Assembly: GCA_012845835.1 (NCBI GenBank)
Contig: JABAKD010000023.1
Coordinates: 18,710,691 to 18,774,690 of the forward strand
DNA from: Undaria pinnatifida
Taxonomy: Eukaryota > Sar > Phaeophyceae > Laminariales > Alariaceae
DNA length: 64,000 bases
Direction of reading: 5' to 3'
Shown: positions 10,498-21,000 of the stretch, one piece after another
Position numbering within the stretch: position 1 is the first letter of the stretch
How the letters are laid out: every line of letters begins with the position of its first letter
Notes under the pieces: model-generated
What the model was told of the DNA's origin: nothing
Databases searched by the model: none
What the model saw: the letters and a program-made list of their open reading frames with translations, nothing else
Translations under genes and position numbers: made by a program

Positions 10498-11178
10498 CCG
10501 TAATCATGCGAAGGTTGGCACCCATCGGAGAGATAGCACCGGGGCGCGATAAAAAACACAACGTACCAGGTAGAAACATTCAATCGTGTTTTCGCCCCCC
10601 CATCGGAGAGACCGCACCCGGGTGCGATCTCTCCGACATGAATAGAAATGGAGGGCCACCGCAGCGGGTCTGTGGTAGGTAATATTCTCATTATTTCATA
10701 CTCCGATGATATATCACCAGTCCGCCACTCCTCTCAGACGTACTTTACCAACGCAGCTTCGGTCAAGTCGTTTTAGGTAGCTTTGAGTCGTTTAATTTGT
10801 ATGCTCTCAACCAAGCACACAGCACACATCATCCGGTACATGCCGCCTACCGGTACACCTCACAAATCACAGAACCAGCAGTTACAAAGCCGGAGAGATC
10901 GCACCGGGGTGCATGTACGCAGCACCACGGTGCTACAACGGTCGTTGCCCCAGTACGGCGCGGTGTATTTCGATTCAGCAGCGCACCCATCGGGGAGATC
11001 GCACCGGGGGTGCGCCAAAATTGAAGAACGGCATGATTTAATTGTATTTCCGCACCCCCATCGGAAGGTTGGCACCCATCGGAGAGATAGCACCGGGGTG
11101 CGATAAAAAACACAACCTGCAACGTAAAAACATTCAAATATCGATCGCACCCCGGTGCCAACCTTCGCATGATTACGG
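10498..11178. mobile_element. Tc1/mariner-like element, TA target site
   Basis: Perfect inverted ends begin CCGTAATCATGCGAAGGTTG (25 bp in all), flanked by TA at 10,496-10,497 and 11,179-11,180. The 681-bp interior is built from repeats of CATCGGAGAGATAGCACCGG and its inverse. These also form hairpins such as GCACCCGGGTGC. No transposase frame was found. The TA duplication and short perfect TIR fit Tc1/mariner, but the interior is unlike ordinary members. Confidence 0.7.
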
Positions 11179-11261
11179 TAGCCTATTTTTCACACAGTCG
11201 GATTTGTCAGTCGAAAACGGCTTTTTTCGACTGAAGCCCAAATATTAAATACCTGGTATAA

Positions 11262-12091
11262 GGCCGTTTCTTATAGCATTGGATTCTCATCTTCGATTCC
11301 GCCAGAATCCGATTCGGGCCCATTTCCGCCTTCTTATAGACACGGATTTTGGCACAATCCAATTCGGAAAAATCCGATTTCAGCTTTTCGAGTTGCGGCC
11401 ACTCGGATTCCTGACCAAAATCCGAGACGCTGCCCAACCCGGATTTCTGTCTCGGATTATTTGAAACTCTCTGGTTGCGCCGCGCGCGCGCACACACACA
11501 CACACATCGGGCTACCCCACATGCGTGCTGCAGTGCCGGCGCTGTTAGGGCTGCTGGGCGTCGCCCGTGGGCTAGCCTACGAACTTGGCTTGCCCTCGGG
11601 ACGCGTGGTGCACCATCAAATGGCCGCGACAGCGAGAGAAAAAGCTGGTGTCGACGTTTCTGCTGTCTTTGCCACCACGCTAGCTGCCTTCCATCTGCAG
11701 CAGCAGCGTAGTGTCGCCACCTGGGACCTCATCTTACAAGACTACGAAGACGAGCTAGAGCCCGACACAGAGGACGATGAGATGTCAAGGGCTGGTGCCT
11801 CTTGGTCCGGCATGTTTGCAACGTCTGTGTGGTCTGCTGCGTGTGGTCTGCTGCCTCTGCGCTGCGTCTGTATGTCTGTATCGGTCTGCTGTGTGCTGCT
11901 GCTGCTGCTGCTGCTGTGTGGTGTTGGGTTTTGCGCGCGCTGTTTTCAAAAAAAATTGACAGTCCTGCTGAAATCCGTCTGACAAAATCCGTTCGCTATA
12001 AGAAAGGTCGGGCTTTCTTCTCCGCCCGAATTTTGCCGAATCGGATTCTGGCGGAATCGAAGATGAGAATCCAATGCTATAAGAAACGGCC
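11262..12091. mobile_element. PIF/Harbinger-like element, TAA target duplication
   Basis: Inverted ends start GGCCGTTTCTTATAGCATTG and continue for about 55 bp. They are flanked by TAA at 11,259-11,261 and 12,092-12,094. A 3-bp TWA duplication and a GGCC/GTTT terminus are hallmarks of PIF/Harbinger elements. Further subterminal inverted matches (for example CCGAATCGGATTCTGGCGG) extend inward. It contains one plus-strand reading frame with no visible transposase motif. Confidence 0.8.
11521..11982 (+). CDS. Unknown reading frame inside the Harbinger-like element
   Basis: The frame is open for 174 codons from 11,461. I prefer the ATG at 11,521 because the upstream part is a CA/CG microsatellite. 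The N-terminus is hydrophobic (MRAAVPALLGLLGVARGLAY, signal-like), followed by an Ala-rich segment and an acidic stretch DYEDELEPDTEDDEM. The Leu/Cys-rich end is a CTG-repeat translation and probably not protein. No Harbinger transposase DDE or Myb-like motif was seen. It could be a captured or chance frame. Confidence 0.25.
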   Translation: MRAAVPALLGLLGVARGLAYELGLPSGRVVHHQMAATAREKAGVDVSAVFATTLAAFHLQQQRSVATWDLILQDYEDELEPDTEDDEMSRAGASWSGMFATSVWSAACGLLPLRCVCMSVSVCCVLLLLLLLCGVGFCARCFQKKLTVLLKSV

Positions 12092-12094
12092 TAA

Positions 12095-12404
12095 CAGCCG
12101 AAAAATAGTTTTTCGGCTTTTACGACTCAACTCTTTTCGACTGAGTTTTCCGACTGGCGGTCCACATCGCACCTTGAACCTGCCTCGCTGACGACTCTTC
12201 TCTGCGTGCTTCGCTTGCGTGTCAGCGACGAGGTAGACTGGTCCAAGGTGCCCTTGCTATACCAGTACTAGTGTTGGTAACCAACTTCAGAAAGGGGTTG
12301 ATGTGATCATTGCTTAATTGGGGGAAAAGTTGCTCATAGGCCACCTGTTCATTGTTTATGGTACCCCGATGTGAGTCCTAGATCTTGATCTATGCAAGAT
12401 TTTC
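12095..12404. other. Unassigned flank with DIRS-related repeat end
   Basis: The first 150 bp shows only a GACTCAACTCTTTTCGACTGAG-like inverted motif. From about 12,330 the sequence (TGTTTATGGTACC, then GATCTTGATCTATGCAAGAT) belongs to the repeat that resumes after the hAT element at 14,236 and recurs near 14,860-14,940. Confidence 0.4.
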
Positions 12405-13262
12405 CAGGGCTTTTCACGGGTCATGGGTCGGGTCAAGGGGGTTTCAAAATCTCGCGGGTCGGGTCGGGTCGGGTCAAGAGGTTTTCAAAATCCCGCGGGT
12501 CGGGTCGGGTCGAGTCAAGAGGCTTCAAAATCTCGCGGGTCGGGTCGGGTCGGGTCAAGAGGTTTTCAAAATCTCGCGGGTCGGGTCGGGTCATGACCCG
12601 CGAGATACGGGTCACTTCGCGGGTCAAGCCATAATGACCCGTGAGTTGTTTTAGGCAGACCCGCGGGTCAAACCCGCGGATCTGGCAGGCGGATCGGCCT
12701 TTTTCAAGCTTACAGCTGAGAGCCACATAGATGCTGTGTAGGCAAACCCGCGGATCTGGCAGGCGGATCGGCCTTTTTCAAGCTTACAGCTGAGAGCCAC
12801 ATAGATGCTGTGTAGGCGCCCCGCGGGTCGGGCCCGCGGGTTCGCCCATAAAATACAAACATTTCCGCTTCCGGCCTCCCTCGTGCCGATGCCCCGATCA
12901 TATGTCATCACAGCGTACAGAACAAACACCAGGCAGGACCCTTGGCTACTCGTACCAAGGCATACAGCAGTGCGACGCGAATCCCGTACCTACTGAAGCC
13001 GTAACAACAGTAGTAATATTACGGTCATGCCAGTACGAAATGTGACCAAACGTACAAAGGCAAGGAAGGGCAGTCGTTGTCGAAGCAGCAGCAGCAGCAC
13101 TGGCAGCAGCAACCAGCAGAAGCAGACCCCGGATTCTTGCGGATCGCAGCCCCTGCTGACAGACCCACCGCCCCAGTTGTGGGCTTCCTGCCGGAGGCGG
13201 CTCAGCTAGGCTGCTTGCCGGGGCTGGAGACTGCACAGATAGAAGATAGATACAGCAGCAGC

Positions 13263-13317
<55 letters not shown>

Positions 13318-13318
13318 A

Positions 13319-13395
<77 letters not shown>

Positions 13396-14235
13396 ATAGT
13401 AGTAGTAGCTAGCTCGAGAATTATCATACCAGTACGAAATGTGACCACACGTAAAAAAGCAAGAAGAGCAGCCGTTGTCGAAGCAGCAGCAGCACCCTGG
13501 CAGCAGCAAGCACCAGCAGCAGACAACGCATCCTCGCGGATCGCAGCCCCTGCTGACAGATCCACCGCCCCAGTTGTGGGCTTTTGCTGCCGGAGGCGGC
13601 TCAGCTAGGCTGCTTGCCGGGACCGGAGATTGTGCACTTGTAACTTATAACTAGCTCGCTCGTCGGGTCGCTCGTCGGGTCGACCCGGTGGTCTAGCGGT
13701 ACGGGCATGTTCATGCATGTGGGTTGCGGTTTGTTTCCTATTTCTCGCGCGCACACCACATACATGACATAATCATCAGCTGCAAACAATGCCGGTAAAA
13801 AACGCAGAGAACACGACATACTGGGAAAAGTACGAGGGACCAAGGACCAACCAACCGACCGAGGTATACATACATGCTTTGACCCGTGACTTTTTGACTT
13901 TGACTCGTGAGAAATGTCACGGGTCTAGTTAACGTGACCCGCCAGACAAACCGAATCTCGCGGGTCACCCGGATTGTCGCGGGTCGGGTCGGGTCGGGTC
14001 AGGACGATTTCAAAATCTCGCGGGTCGGGTCGGGTCGGGTCAAGACGTCTCGAAAATCTCGCGGGTCGGGTCGGGTCGGGTCAAGACGTCTCGAAAATCT
14101 CGCGGGTCGGGTCAGGTCGGGTCAACACATGTCGAAAATCTCGCGGGTCGGGTCGGGTCGGGTCAAGACGCCTCGAAAATAGTGCGGGTCTCCGACCCGA
14201 CCCGCGAGATTTGACCCGACCCGTGAAAAGCCCTG
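12405..14235. mobile_element. hAT-like element with CGGGTC subterminal arrays, 8-bp TSD
   Basis: Ends are CAGGGCTTTTCACGGGTC and its inverse. The 8-bp direct flank AGATTTTC (12,397-12,404; 14,236-14,243) is exact. CAGGG termini and 8-bp duplications are typical of hAT transposons. About 250 bp at the left and 350 bp at the right are tandem arrays of GCGGGTCGGGTCGGGTC separated by TTTTCAAAATCTC-like spacers, in the position of subterminal transposase-binding repeats. The interior has a 74-bp tandem duplication (about 12,670-12,817), a 215-bp duplicated block (13,025-13,240 and 13,425-13,640) and a TAG microsatellite. No transposase, so non-autonomous. Confidence 0.85.
13258..13410 (+). repeat. 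(TAG)n microsatellite
   Basis: About 50 near-perfect TAG/CAG-type triplets with two ATAG interruptions lie between two copies of a 215-bp block. The poly-Ser, poly-Tyr and poly-Thr frames here are artefacts of the repeat. Confidence 0.95.
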
Positions 14236-15500
14236 AGATTTTCCCACAGTAAGATCTGTGTACAAGTTTCGTACACTGCATGTGGAGACGAATGTTGGTT
14301 CAGATTTTTTTATATGATCGGAAAATCCACCGAAAAGGGGTGTTTCGTCCCGATCTCAGGCTGAGATCGGGACAAGGTATTTCTTCTCCACATGTTGTCT
14401 CGAGGATAGGCCGCAAATTTGCATCGCGCACACACGCACAGAACGGCAGTATTCGCGAAGATGCGGCAGCCCCCTGGGCCATTTGCCGAGCGGCTGCCGC
14501 TTGACCCCCGCGCACCTCGATCGCCATGGTCTGTGGCGCGTTGTGGTGCTGCGGCGCGGTCATGTGTTTCGGCTTTTCGAAATCGTACAACCACGCCTAT
14601 GATGATGCCAACGAATATATTGAACGTTGCTGTTAGCTTCTGCATCTAGACTCGTTATTTCCATACGAGGCAGTGTTTGGTCATATTACATTGGCACCCT
14701 GATCTTTAGGCGGGGAAACGAATGTCAGGAACATCTGTGAGCTGGATCGCGGTACCATAAACAATGGCCTAAGTTAAGCATGCTAATTGCGTATTTAAGC
14801 ATGTGGGTTGCTTTTTTAAGCAAGTAGCGTGATTAACCAACTTTACAGTAAGATGCCTAGTTATAGGCCACTGTTTATGGAACCCGGTGTAGGCCATAGA
14901 TCTTGATCTATACAAGATTCGCCTACAGTAAGATCTGTGTACACTGCATGTGGAGACGAAAAAAATTATGACAATTTCCAAGATCGGGAAATCCACCGAA
15001 AAGGGCGGGTGGGAAAGTCGATCAATTCTAATGGGCACACTGCATGACTCCTTTCAATCCTGCTATGCTACGCGCTCTCGCTCCCCTGTGCCCCAAGCGG
15101 CCCTCTCTGGCAAGCGCGACGTCTCTTCTGTCGCTGCTGTCTGGGCTGTCCTAACTTTTTTCAAGTTTCGAGACGATCGACCAAAAATCATCTGCTAAAT
15201 CAGAATCCCTTCCACGCTTACACAAACACCATTTTACTACGGCGCGCCCTATGTGCAGGAGCAACCTGCAAAAATTGTGTGCAGGAGCATGATTGCCTCG
15301 AGAACCAATCCACTACAAACCCATTTTCAAATACTGCAGTGTAAGCAAGCCGAAAGACGGGAAAAATGCACGAAACAACAGCTATTATTATGAGTCCGCA
15401 GCAGCTCACAGCAGCAGCAGGCCATAAGCAGGCCTCGACGTAGGGCACAGGGCGCGCACAGGCCACGCACAGCGACTGTGATGACCTCTCTGGTCGATAT
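14236..15500. mobile_element. Rearranged DIRS-derived end sequences
   Basis: 14,336-14,780 matches 30,820-31,265 in the same orientation. 15,010-15,240 matches 30,620-30,800. 15,240-15,500 matches the reverse complement of 23,560-23,830. These blocks belong to opposite ends of the DIRS-like element at 23.5-31.3 kb but are adjacent here in a different order. Inverted GGTACCATAAACAATGGCC-type motifs occur at about 14,746 and 14,862. Non-coding. Confidence 0.6.
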
Positions 15501-15567
15501 TTTAGGGAGCTATGTCGCAGTTGACGACGCGGGTAGCGACGGGGGCATAGTGGAAGTGGACGGCGCC

Positions 15568-15934
15568 TGCGAGGACGGTGCGTGTGCCTTTGGCGCGAGA
15601 GGGGTTGCCTGCGCCGGCGACTCCTGAGGGAGCGAGTGGCATGCATATCAGTGCAGGGGCTGCAGACGACGACTGTACGTCGTCGACTCCTACGAGAGGG
15701 AGTGGCCCGACGTCTGACGGTGGCGTCATCAATGTGGACGATGTCAGCGAAGTCGGTGGCTTAGCGTTTGGCGTGAGAGGGGTCCCTGCTTCGGAGACTG
15801 CGGGAGCGTTTGTCATCGGTATGACTACCAGTGCCGGCGGCGGTGGTGCGGCGGCGACTCCGGGGAATGCGGGTGACCCCACGCGAAACGTGGGTGCCGA
15901 GAGCGACATATGCGCAGTGGTGGCCGCTGGGACG
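15568..15934 (+). CDS. Candidate exon, acidic Gly/Val repeat protein (frame-disrupted)
   Basis: This GC-rich segment ends at a GTGAGT donor (15,935). Two homologous repeats are visible in different frames: GGIVEVDGACEDGACAFG upstream and GGVINVDDVSEVGGLAFGVR downstream, each followed by RGV. The repeat therefore duplicated and then a frameshift arose, or the exon boundaries are wrong. It starts right after DIRS-derived sequence. No family recognised. Confidence 0.25.
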
Positions 15935-16344
15935 GTGAGTGTATGTGTACTGATTGAAAAGGGTTCGTGTTGTGAAACCAGTTTCGTTGCTATTCAGTAC
16001 TTGGTACCTGGTAGTACAGTCAGTAATACATGACGCAAACGGGGTAATAAGAAAATCAGGCTGAGATATTCTAGAAAATAAGAAATTCGGGAGCCACCAA
16101 ATTATGCTGGTGCTGCTATTAACAGCAGTGAGGGCACGGAAAATATGGCTTGGACGCCAAGTTTACGTTTCTTAGTGCGAACGCCCACTGCCGTACAGCA
16201 TCAGCCACATGACCAAGCCCGGGACAGGTTTAGAGTCCGAGCCGCGGCGCAAAGAGTTGTACGACACTAGTCGTACTGCTGCTGGACTAGATGGTTGGCA
16301 ACACCGCACGTGTTGGGGCTGTGTCGCTTATATATTCCACAGCT

Positions 16345-16590
16345 GTCAGATTTTGTCCCCCTCAGAAACGGGTTTTATAGTTTCCGCGCACAGACTGACT
16401 AACATCACCCTGTTGACCCAGATAGCTACACTGTAGTTGCAAGGGGAGTCGCCGACCTATATCCTTCATGAGGACACACAACCCGTAATACGCGCGATCG
16501 GAGTATCACACACAGCTTGCAAAGATGAGTCGACAAAATTTTCGATCTCATAGCTGGAGTGTATTTTCATTTTTTATAATACACCTGGGC
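16345..16590 (+). repeat. Dispersed repeat, copy A (shared with 59,065-59,310)
   Basis: About 245 bp is shared with 59,065-59,310, from CAGCTGTCAGATTTTGTCCC to a GAGTGTATTTT/T-rich tail. Its 3' part contains the GCTTGCAAAGATGAGT core found at eight sites. Length, orientation and A/T-rich 3' tail fit a SINE or the 3' end of a non-LTR element; no Pol III box was confirmed. Confidence 0.7.
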
Positions 16591-16829
16591 TCCAAACGTG
16601 TTGACCCCTTTATAGAGCCGGAAACGGTTTTTGGGGACAAAACTACTTGGAAATAGTACGAGTATTGGATATTTTTGTGCGGTAGTAAACAACTGCTCTA
16701 AAAGTGTTAAAATTGTACTCTGTACCTGGTAGAACTCAAGCGCATTCTCTTCCTGGCCCAACGAAGCGATGCAGCACTTCGACGCTTGACCCAGACGGCC
16801 GTGCTGTCGACGTTTGACACTATTTATAG

Positions 16830-17892
16830 GCGGCCTGGAGTGGGGAGACGGACCAGGACGGTACAAATCCGGGTGCCCCGGGTGTCACGGGTGGCATAAA
16901 CGACACGGCTCCGGCGCCTCTGGGGAGCCCAACAAAGGATTCAACGCACATCAAGGTATATTCTGCACGCTACGTACTGCTGTGTATTTCCTTTATTTAT
17001 TGTTATTTTTGTTTCATCACTGTTACTTTCCATCTCAACCTGTAGGAGGTTATATCCTCAGCGACCTTCTAGACAGGCCGTGGTCACAGGTATCTTCCCT
17101 TCTCCCCCCCGGTACTACTCGTGTGATCCCACGTCAGCTTTCTTTGTCACCCTTTTCGGCCCCATTTATATCGACTAAAACCACTGGGGTTGCTGTTGTC
17201 TTGAGGGTGTGATAGTCCCAACGAGTTTATCAGGCTCCAAGACGAGCGTGCAGCAGTACGAATACTGCTGTATCAGCGCGCAGTGTGCGTCTCGTGAGTT
17301 ACTTAAGTATTTTCCTACTGTTCTTTCCATGCAGTACAAGCACCTGCATGAAGGTATGTATCCACGGATAGCCATGGCTGGATGCGTGTTAGCATGGAAC
17401 GCAAAAAAGGTGCGAAGTGCAGGCCTTGAGGTCCAGTGGCTTCTGTCAACCGCCCCCTCTGGGCCCGAGTAGACGTTCTACAGCCCTTCTACGTGTTCGA
17501 ACATTAACCATCCCCTGCAGTAACCATTACCTGCAGCCGTGATATTTTTGGTTGGCCACCTGGATTACGACCCTTCTACACCAACATGATGATTGTCTCG
17601 TGAAGTTGGCATGATACGTAAACTCAAGAAAATCAAGGTGTCAATGAAGCGAAGGGTGAACTGAATTTTTCTCCCCTCTGTTTCAGGAGTAGTGGTGGTA
17701 GATAACACACAACTGCCGACGTTGACACCGTTTATCCTGCTGCATGACTGCCGCTCTTTGCGCTCGGCGTCTGCAGTACTCGTACTCCGCCGAAGCGTTG
17801 AGGGCTGGGCTGAAGAGCATTCCTATGGAGGGAAAAAACTTAGGAGGACGTGGAAACGGCGGTGGAACAGACTTGCGCGACACACGGTGTGA
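16830..17892 (+). CDS. Candidate five-exon gene of unknown function
   Basis: Five exons join in one open frame with GT..AG introns: 16,830-16,955, 17,046-17,089, 17,216-17,293, 17,335-17,353 and 17,687-17,892 (TGA). The phases agree at every junction, which is unlikely by chance. The first exon contains SGCPGCHGWHKRHG (C-x2-C-H), and the second ends YILSDLLDRPWSQ. The last exon is Arg/Leu-rich and ends in a basic Trp-containing tail. The 5' end is missing: the first exon enters in phase and needs one base from an upstream exon, perhaps the one ending at 15,934. About 157 residues are visible. No family recognised. It may be a host gene or an unrecognised transposon gene. Confidence 0.4.
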
Positions 17893-18244
17893 AGATCGCG
17901 CGTGATTCTTCTAAAAGGGAGAAAGGGGAGGGAGGCCGCCTTGTCATGATCGCATGGAAATGCGTGCATGGCATGTGGAATCAGCAGACCGACCGGCAGG
18001 GCCAACGTAGGAGGAGTGCCGCTGGTGAGTTTTGAATGTAAAAAGGGTAGAACGATACCTGGTAGGATAGAAGGGTTGGATATAGTACAGTATTACTGCG
18101 GTTGCCAGTATGGATAAGCTTGCTGTCGCTAGGAACTCGCTCAGGAGGAATGCTTGAACTGTCATCAACTTGTGCTCGGTGGGATATATATGCAGTATTT
18201 TTCAGGGCTCTCCTCGACAATTTTTTCATTTCCACGTTAATTTA

Positions 18245-18526
18245 GGATATCGACGATATCGGGCGTCAAAGGCATCAACACAAAGCCACATTCACGGGGA
18301 ATCGAGTGGTGTTTTTTTTGTGTTTGTAAGAGATGAAGCCGTAGGACCACGGTAACGATACCACGGTAACTGAAAAAAAAACGTCGTATCGTTGCCGTGG
18401 ACCTGCCGCGGTGTCTCTTGAACATACCGAAAACAAATGCCACCATTCGATTCCCCGTGATTGTGGCTATGTTATCATGCTCTTGACGTTGTTCGCTCAT
18501 CAATGGCGCTGACATCGTCGATCTCC
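18245..18526. mobile_element. Foldback MITE with TA flanks
   Basis: Arms of roughly 140 bp fold back on each other. Outer ends are GGATATCGACGATATC and GGAGATCGACGATGTC, and an inner block CACGGGGAATCGA is shared exactly. TA flanks both sides (18,243-18,244; 18,527-18,528). It may lie within an intron between the host-like exons. The frames inside are mirror images and not genes. Confidence 0.65.
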
Positions 18527-18559
18527 TACGGTTACCGTGGTTCGCGGGAAAATTGCCGA

Positions 18560-19600
18560 GGAGAGCCCTGGTATTTTTGTGCTTTCTACTCGTATTCTCT
18601 TCCAGCTTCAAGCGCACCATCCCGTGGAGAGTCCCTCATGATTTCTTGTGCTTCTTTCTGTCCAGGATCCATATGCTGTGCTCTTGTGTGAAACATCGTT
18701 ATTTTTCGAACCGAGATAAGGGGGTCCTTATTTCTTGGCGCAGTGTTTTGGCGCGGTTTTACCACTTGATGAACTGCTTCACAGTACACAGGTTTCACGC
18801 GTTGATATTCGATCGGTTTTGCCTGCACCCGTTTATTTGGCATGGAAGAACTACATGTCAATTTGCTCGTCACCTTGGGTGAATGAGGGATACTTTCGGT
18901 AATAGGGGTGACGGTGGTACGTGTAGTTTCAGGTGGCACATGCCCGCCGTATGATATGTGTACCTTGCTTTTCTTTGGTTAACGGCACCCTATCCCCGGT
19001 AGCAGGAAGCCTCCTGGAGCCCAGTGGGAAGCGTCTTTGGCGGCCTCATGGTTTCGTCGCAGCTGCCGTACGTGCCACCTTCAGCTGCCTTGGCGTATTT
19101 AGGCTTATTTTTTTCCCCCTGGTTACTCTAGACGGATGCGGACGCACCAAGTGCCGATGATGACGCGGTATGTCAATACTAATCGTTCACGCGATGCAAT
19201 CTACATGGGCAACGATTTTCCCTGCAGATTACCGCGCGATGGCTTCTTATATGCCCGGTGAACAAACACCCCCGACTGACGACGATGTCTCTGGAGCACC
19301 AACATGCGGTGGACAAAGAGGCGATGGAGATTAAGGGCCAGATGAAGGCACCTCTGTCATCGCCAATGAAGGCTGCGGCGGTGAAACTCACAGGCAGGTG
19401 GTGAGTAGAGATTTTTGTGTGAAGAAGCCTTCGTGATTTCGTTTATGGTTGTCCTGCCGACGCTGTGAGTTTCATGGTACAGTAAAGTTGGTAGACAAGG
19501 AAGATACATGAGTTATTTTTTCGTAGATGTCATTCATGTTGTGGGGCTCTATGTCGCGTCAGCTTAACATCTCTATTCTCGTCTTTTATCCGTCTGGCAG
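18560..19600 (+). other. Possible small exons, unresolved
   Basis: Candidates are a 36-nt exon at 19,132-19,167 (CTAG acceptor, GTATGT donor, reads TDADAPSADDDA) and a segment at 19,228-19,400 (CCTGCAG acceptor, GTGAGT donor) open in one frame that begins ITARWLLICPVNKH. Their phases do not connect cleanly with the terminal frame at 19,602, so no gene model is given. Confidence 0.25.
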
Positions 19601-19601
19601 A

Positions 19602-20046
19602 CGCGGGACGTGCTCCAGCGGTTCAGGCCAAGGTGTTGAAAGCCTTGCACAATCGCCGAGTCAACACTCGGGCCGTCCAGAACGCTGCATTTCAGCATAG
19701 TGGCGGGGAAAACATTCAGTCTACTCTGGTGCGAATGAAGGAGAACTGGCCTAAGGTACAAGACCGTCGCAAGTTGTACGTGGATCTGCTGAAGCAAAGC
19801 ACGGCAATGATAGCGCAAGGGGTAGAGACTGTGGACGCTGAGACACTGCGTCAGATTTTTGAGACTTGCAGAACCCAAATAAACCAGGCAGCAAGGATCG
19901 GGTTGGGGGCGGGACTTGTAGTCGGCAACCCAGACACTGTGCGTTTGCCCGCGGGGAGGAGGCTCGGGAACAAAAGGCACAAGTCGAGCGTGGAGACGCG
20001 GTATTCAGCTACCGGGACCAGGACGGCTAGTCAATCATACAACTAG
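19602..20046 (+). CDS. Candidate terminal exon, helical protein of unknown function
   Basis: The frame opens after a CTGGCAG acceptor (ends 19,600) and runs 148 codons to TAG at 20,044-20,046. Its composition looks like real protein: an amphipathic Lys/Glu-rich stretch (MKENWPKVQDRRKLYVDLLK), TLRQIFETCRTQINQAARIG, then a basic Ser/Thr-rich tail. An AATAAA-type polyadenylation signal lies about 120 bp downstream (20,160-20,170). No family recognised. It could belong with the exons at 16.8-17.9 kb. Confidence 0.45.
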
Positions 20047-20144
20047 CCCTTCAACCCCCTCCCCCTCCTGTAACTATTAGTGCTCCGTTAAAAACAAATG
20101 GTGGCGGGTGATAGCCGTCGTGCTTTTTTTATTTTCTTCTTTTA

Positions 20145-20175
20145 TCCTCCGGCGGATGGGGAAAAATAAAGCTTT
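20145..20175 (+). promoter_or_regulatory. Putative 3'-end/polyadenylation motif
   Basis: TCCTCCGGCGGATGGGGAAA followed by AATAAAGC, 100-130 bp after the stop of the preceding frame. The same motif occurs in reverse at 9,712-9,740. It includes a short CCGGCGG stem and a canonical AATAAA. Confidence 0.35.
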
Positions 20176-20639
20176 AGCTCACCACACTTCCACGTATTTT
20201 CGTGCCCCCCCGTCGTCCCATGTCGTCATACAAAGGACACTATTAATACTAATAATATATTAATAGTAGGGATGCGAGGGCCCATCGTGCTCGCGCCAAC
20301 ACGATCATGAGTACACCCCTGTTTTTTAGTTTTGGCGTGTGATTCGTGTTGACCGCCTTTGATGTATTAATAATGATGAGGATGTTGTTTGTTGAGTGTA
20401 TTATAAGTATGCCCGAAGACACGACATTATAAACGATACAAGGTACATGACATACCCAGAGTTCAGAATGGAAATAAACGTGCAGTGATGGATCACTCCA
20501 CGAATAAATATTTTTAACAAAACAATATGACCCCTCCCATTCTGCAAAATCTCACCCACATATGTATATGTATAATTGTGTGTGTGTTTTTTTTCCTTCG
20601 GGCACATTTCTTCGTACTCGCATCTTTGTCCCAAACGTT

Positions 20640-21000
20640 GGGGGGGGTGGGCACAATTCAACCGTCGGGCTCACGTTGCCGGAGGTTTGGGCGCGATCCG
20701 TTCAGTGTGTCGCGCGTGGCAAGCCTTTTGAACTTTTTTGGCCTTGGGCACACTTGAGGCAAATCCCCGGGTTTCCGCAACACCCCCGGGGATTGGGTTT
20801 CTGCATCCCTTATCCCCGCGGACGCACGTAAAATTTGATGCAAACCCGGCTTCTCTGCTCTCGTAGAGGTACACGTTTCTTTCCCTCTTTTTGCACAGAG
20901 CACCACGCTACGATCTTGCCGCCCAGCGGCAGTCCAGCCCCCTAGCAGCAGCAGCCTGCAACTGTATGCGCGTGTGGCTGCTGTTGTAGTAACCTTTTAA
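20640..21000 (+). repeat. Dispersed repeat, shared with 46,575-46,940
   Basis: About 350 bp is shared in the same orientation, including GGGCGCGATCCGT, GTGTCGCGC, and CACCACGCTAC..CCTGCCGCCCAG. The last module also recurs near 21,345 and 47,190. Non-coding. Confidence 0.7.

Noticed and set aside
13027-13565. Poly-Ser, poly-Tyr and poly-Thr frames
   Set aside because: Translations of the (TAG)n microsatellite.
12430-14220. CGGGTC arrays as telomeric or centromeric repeats, or a CRISPR-like array
   Set aside because: They lie exactly inside paired hAT-type ends with an 8-bp target duplication, and the spacers are themselves repeated rather than unique.
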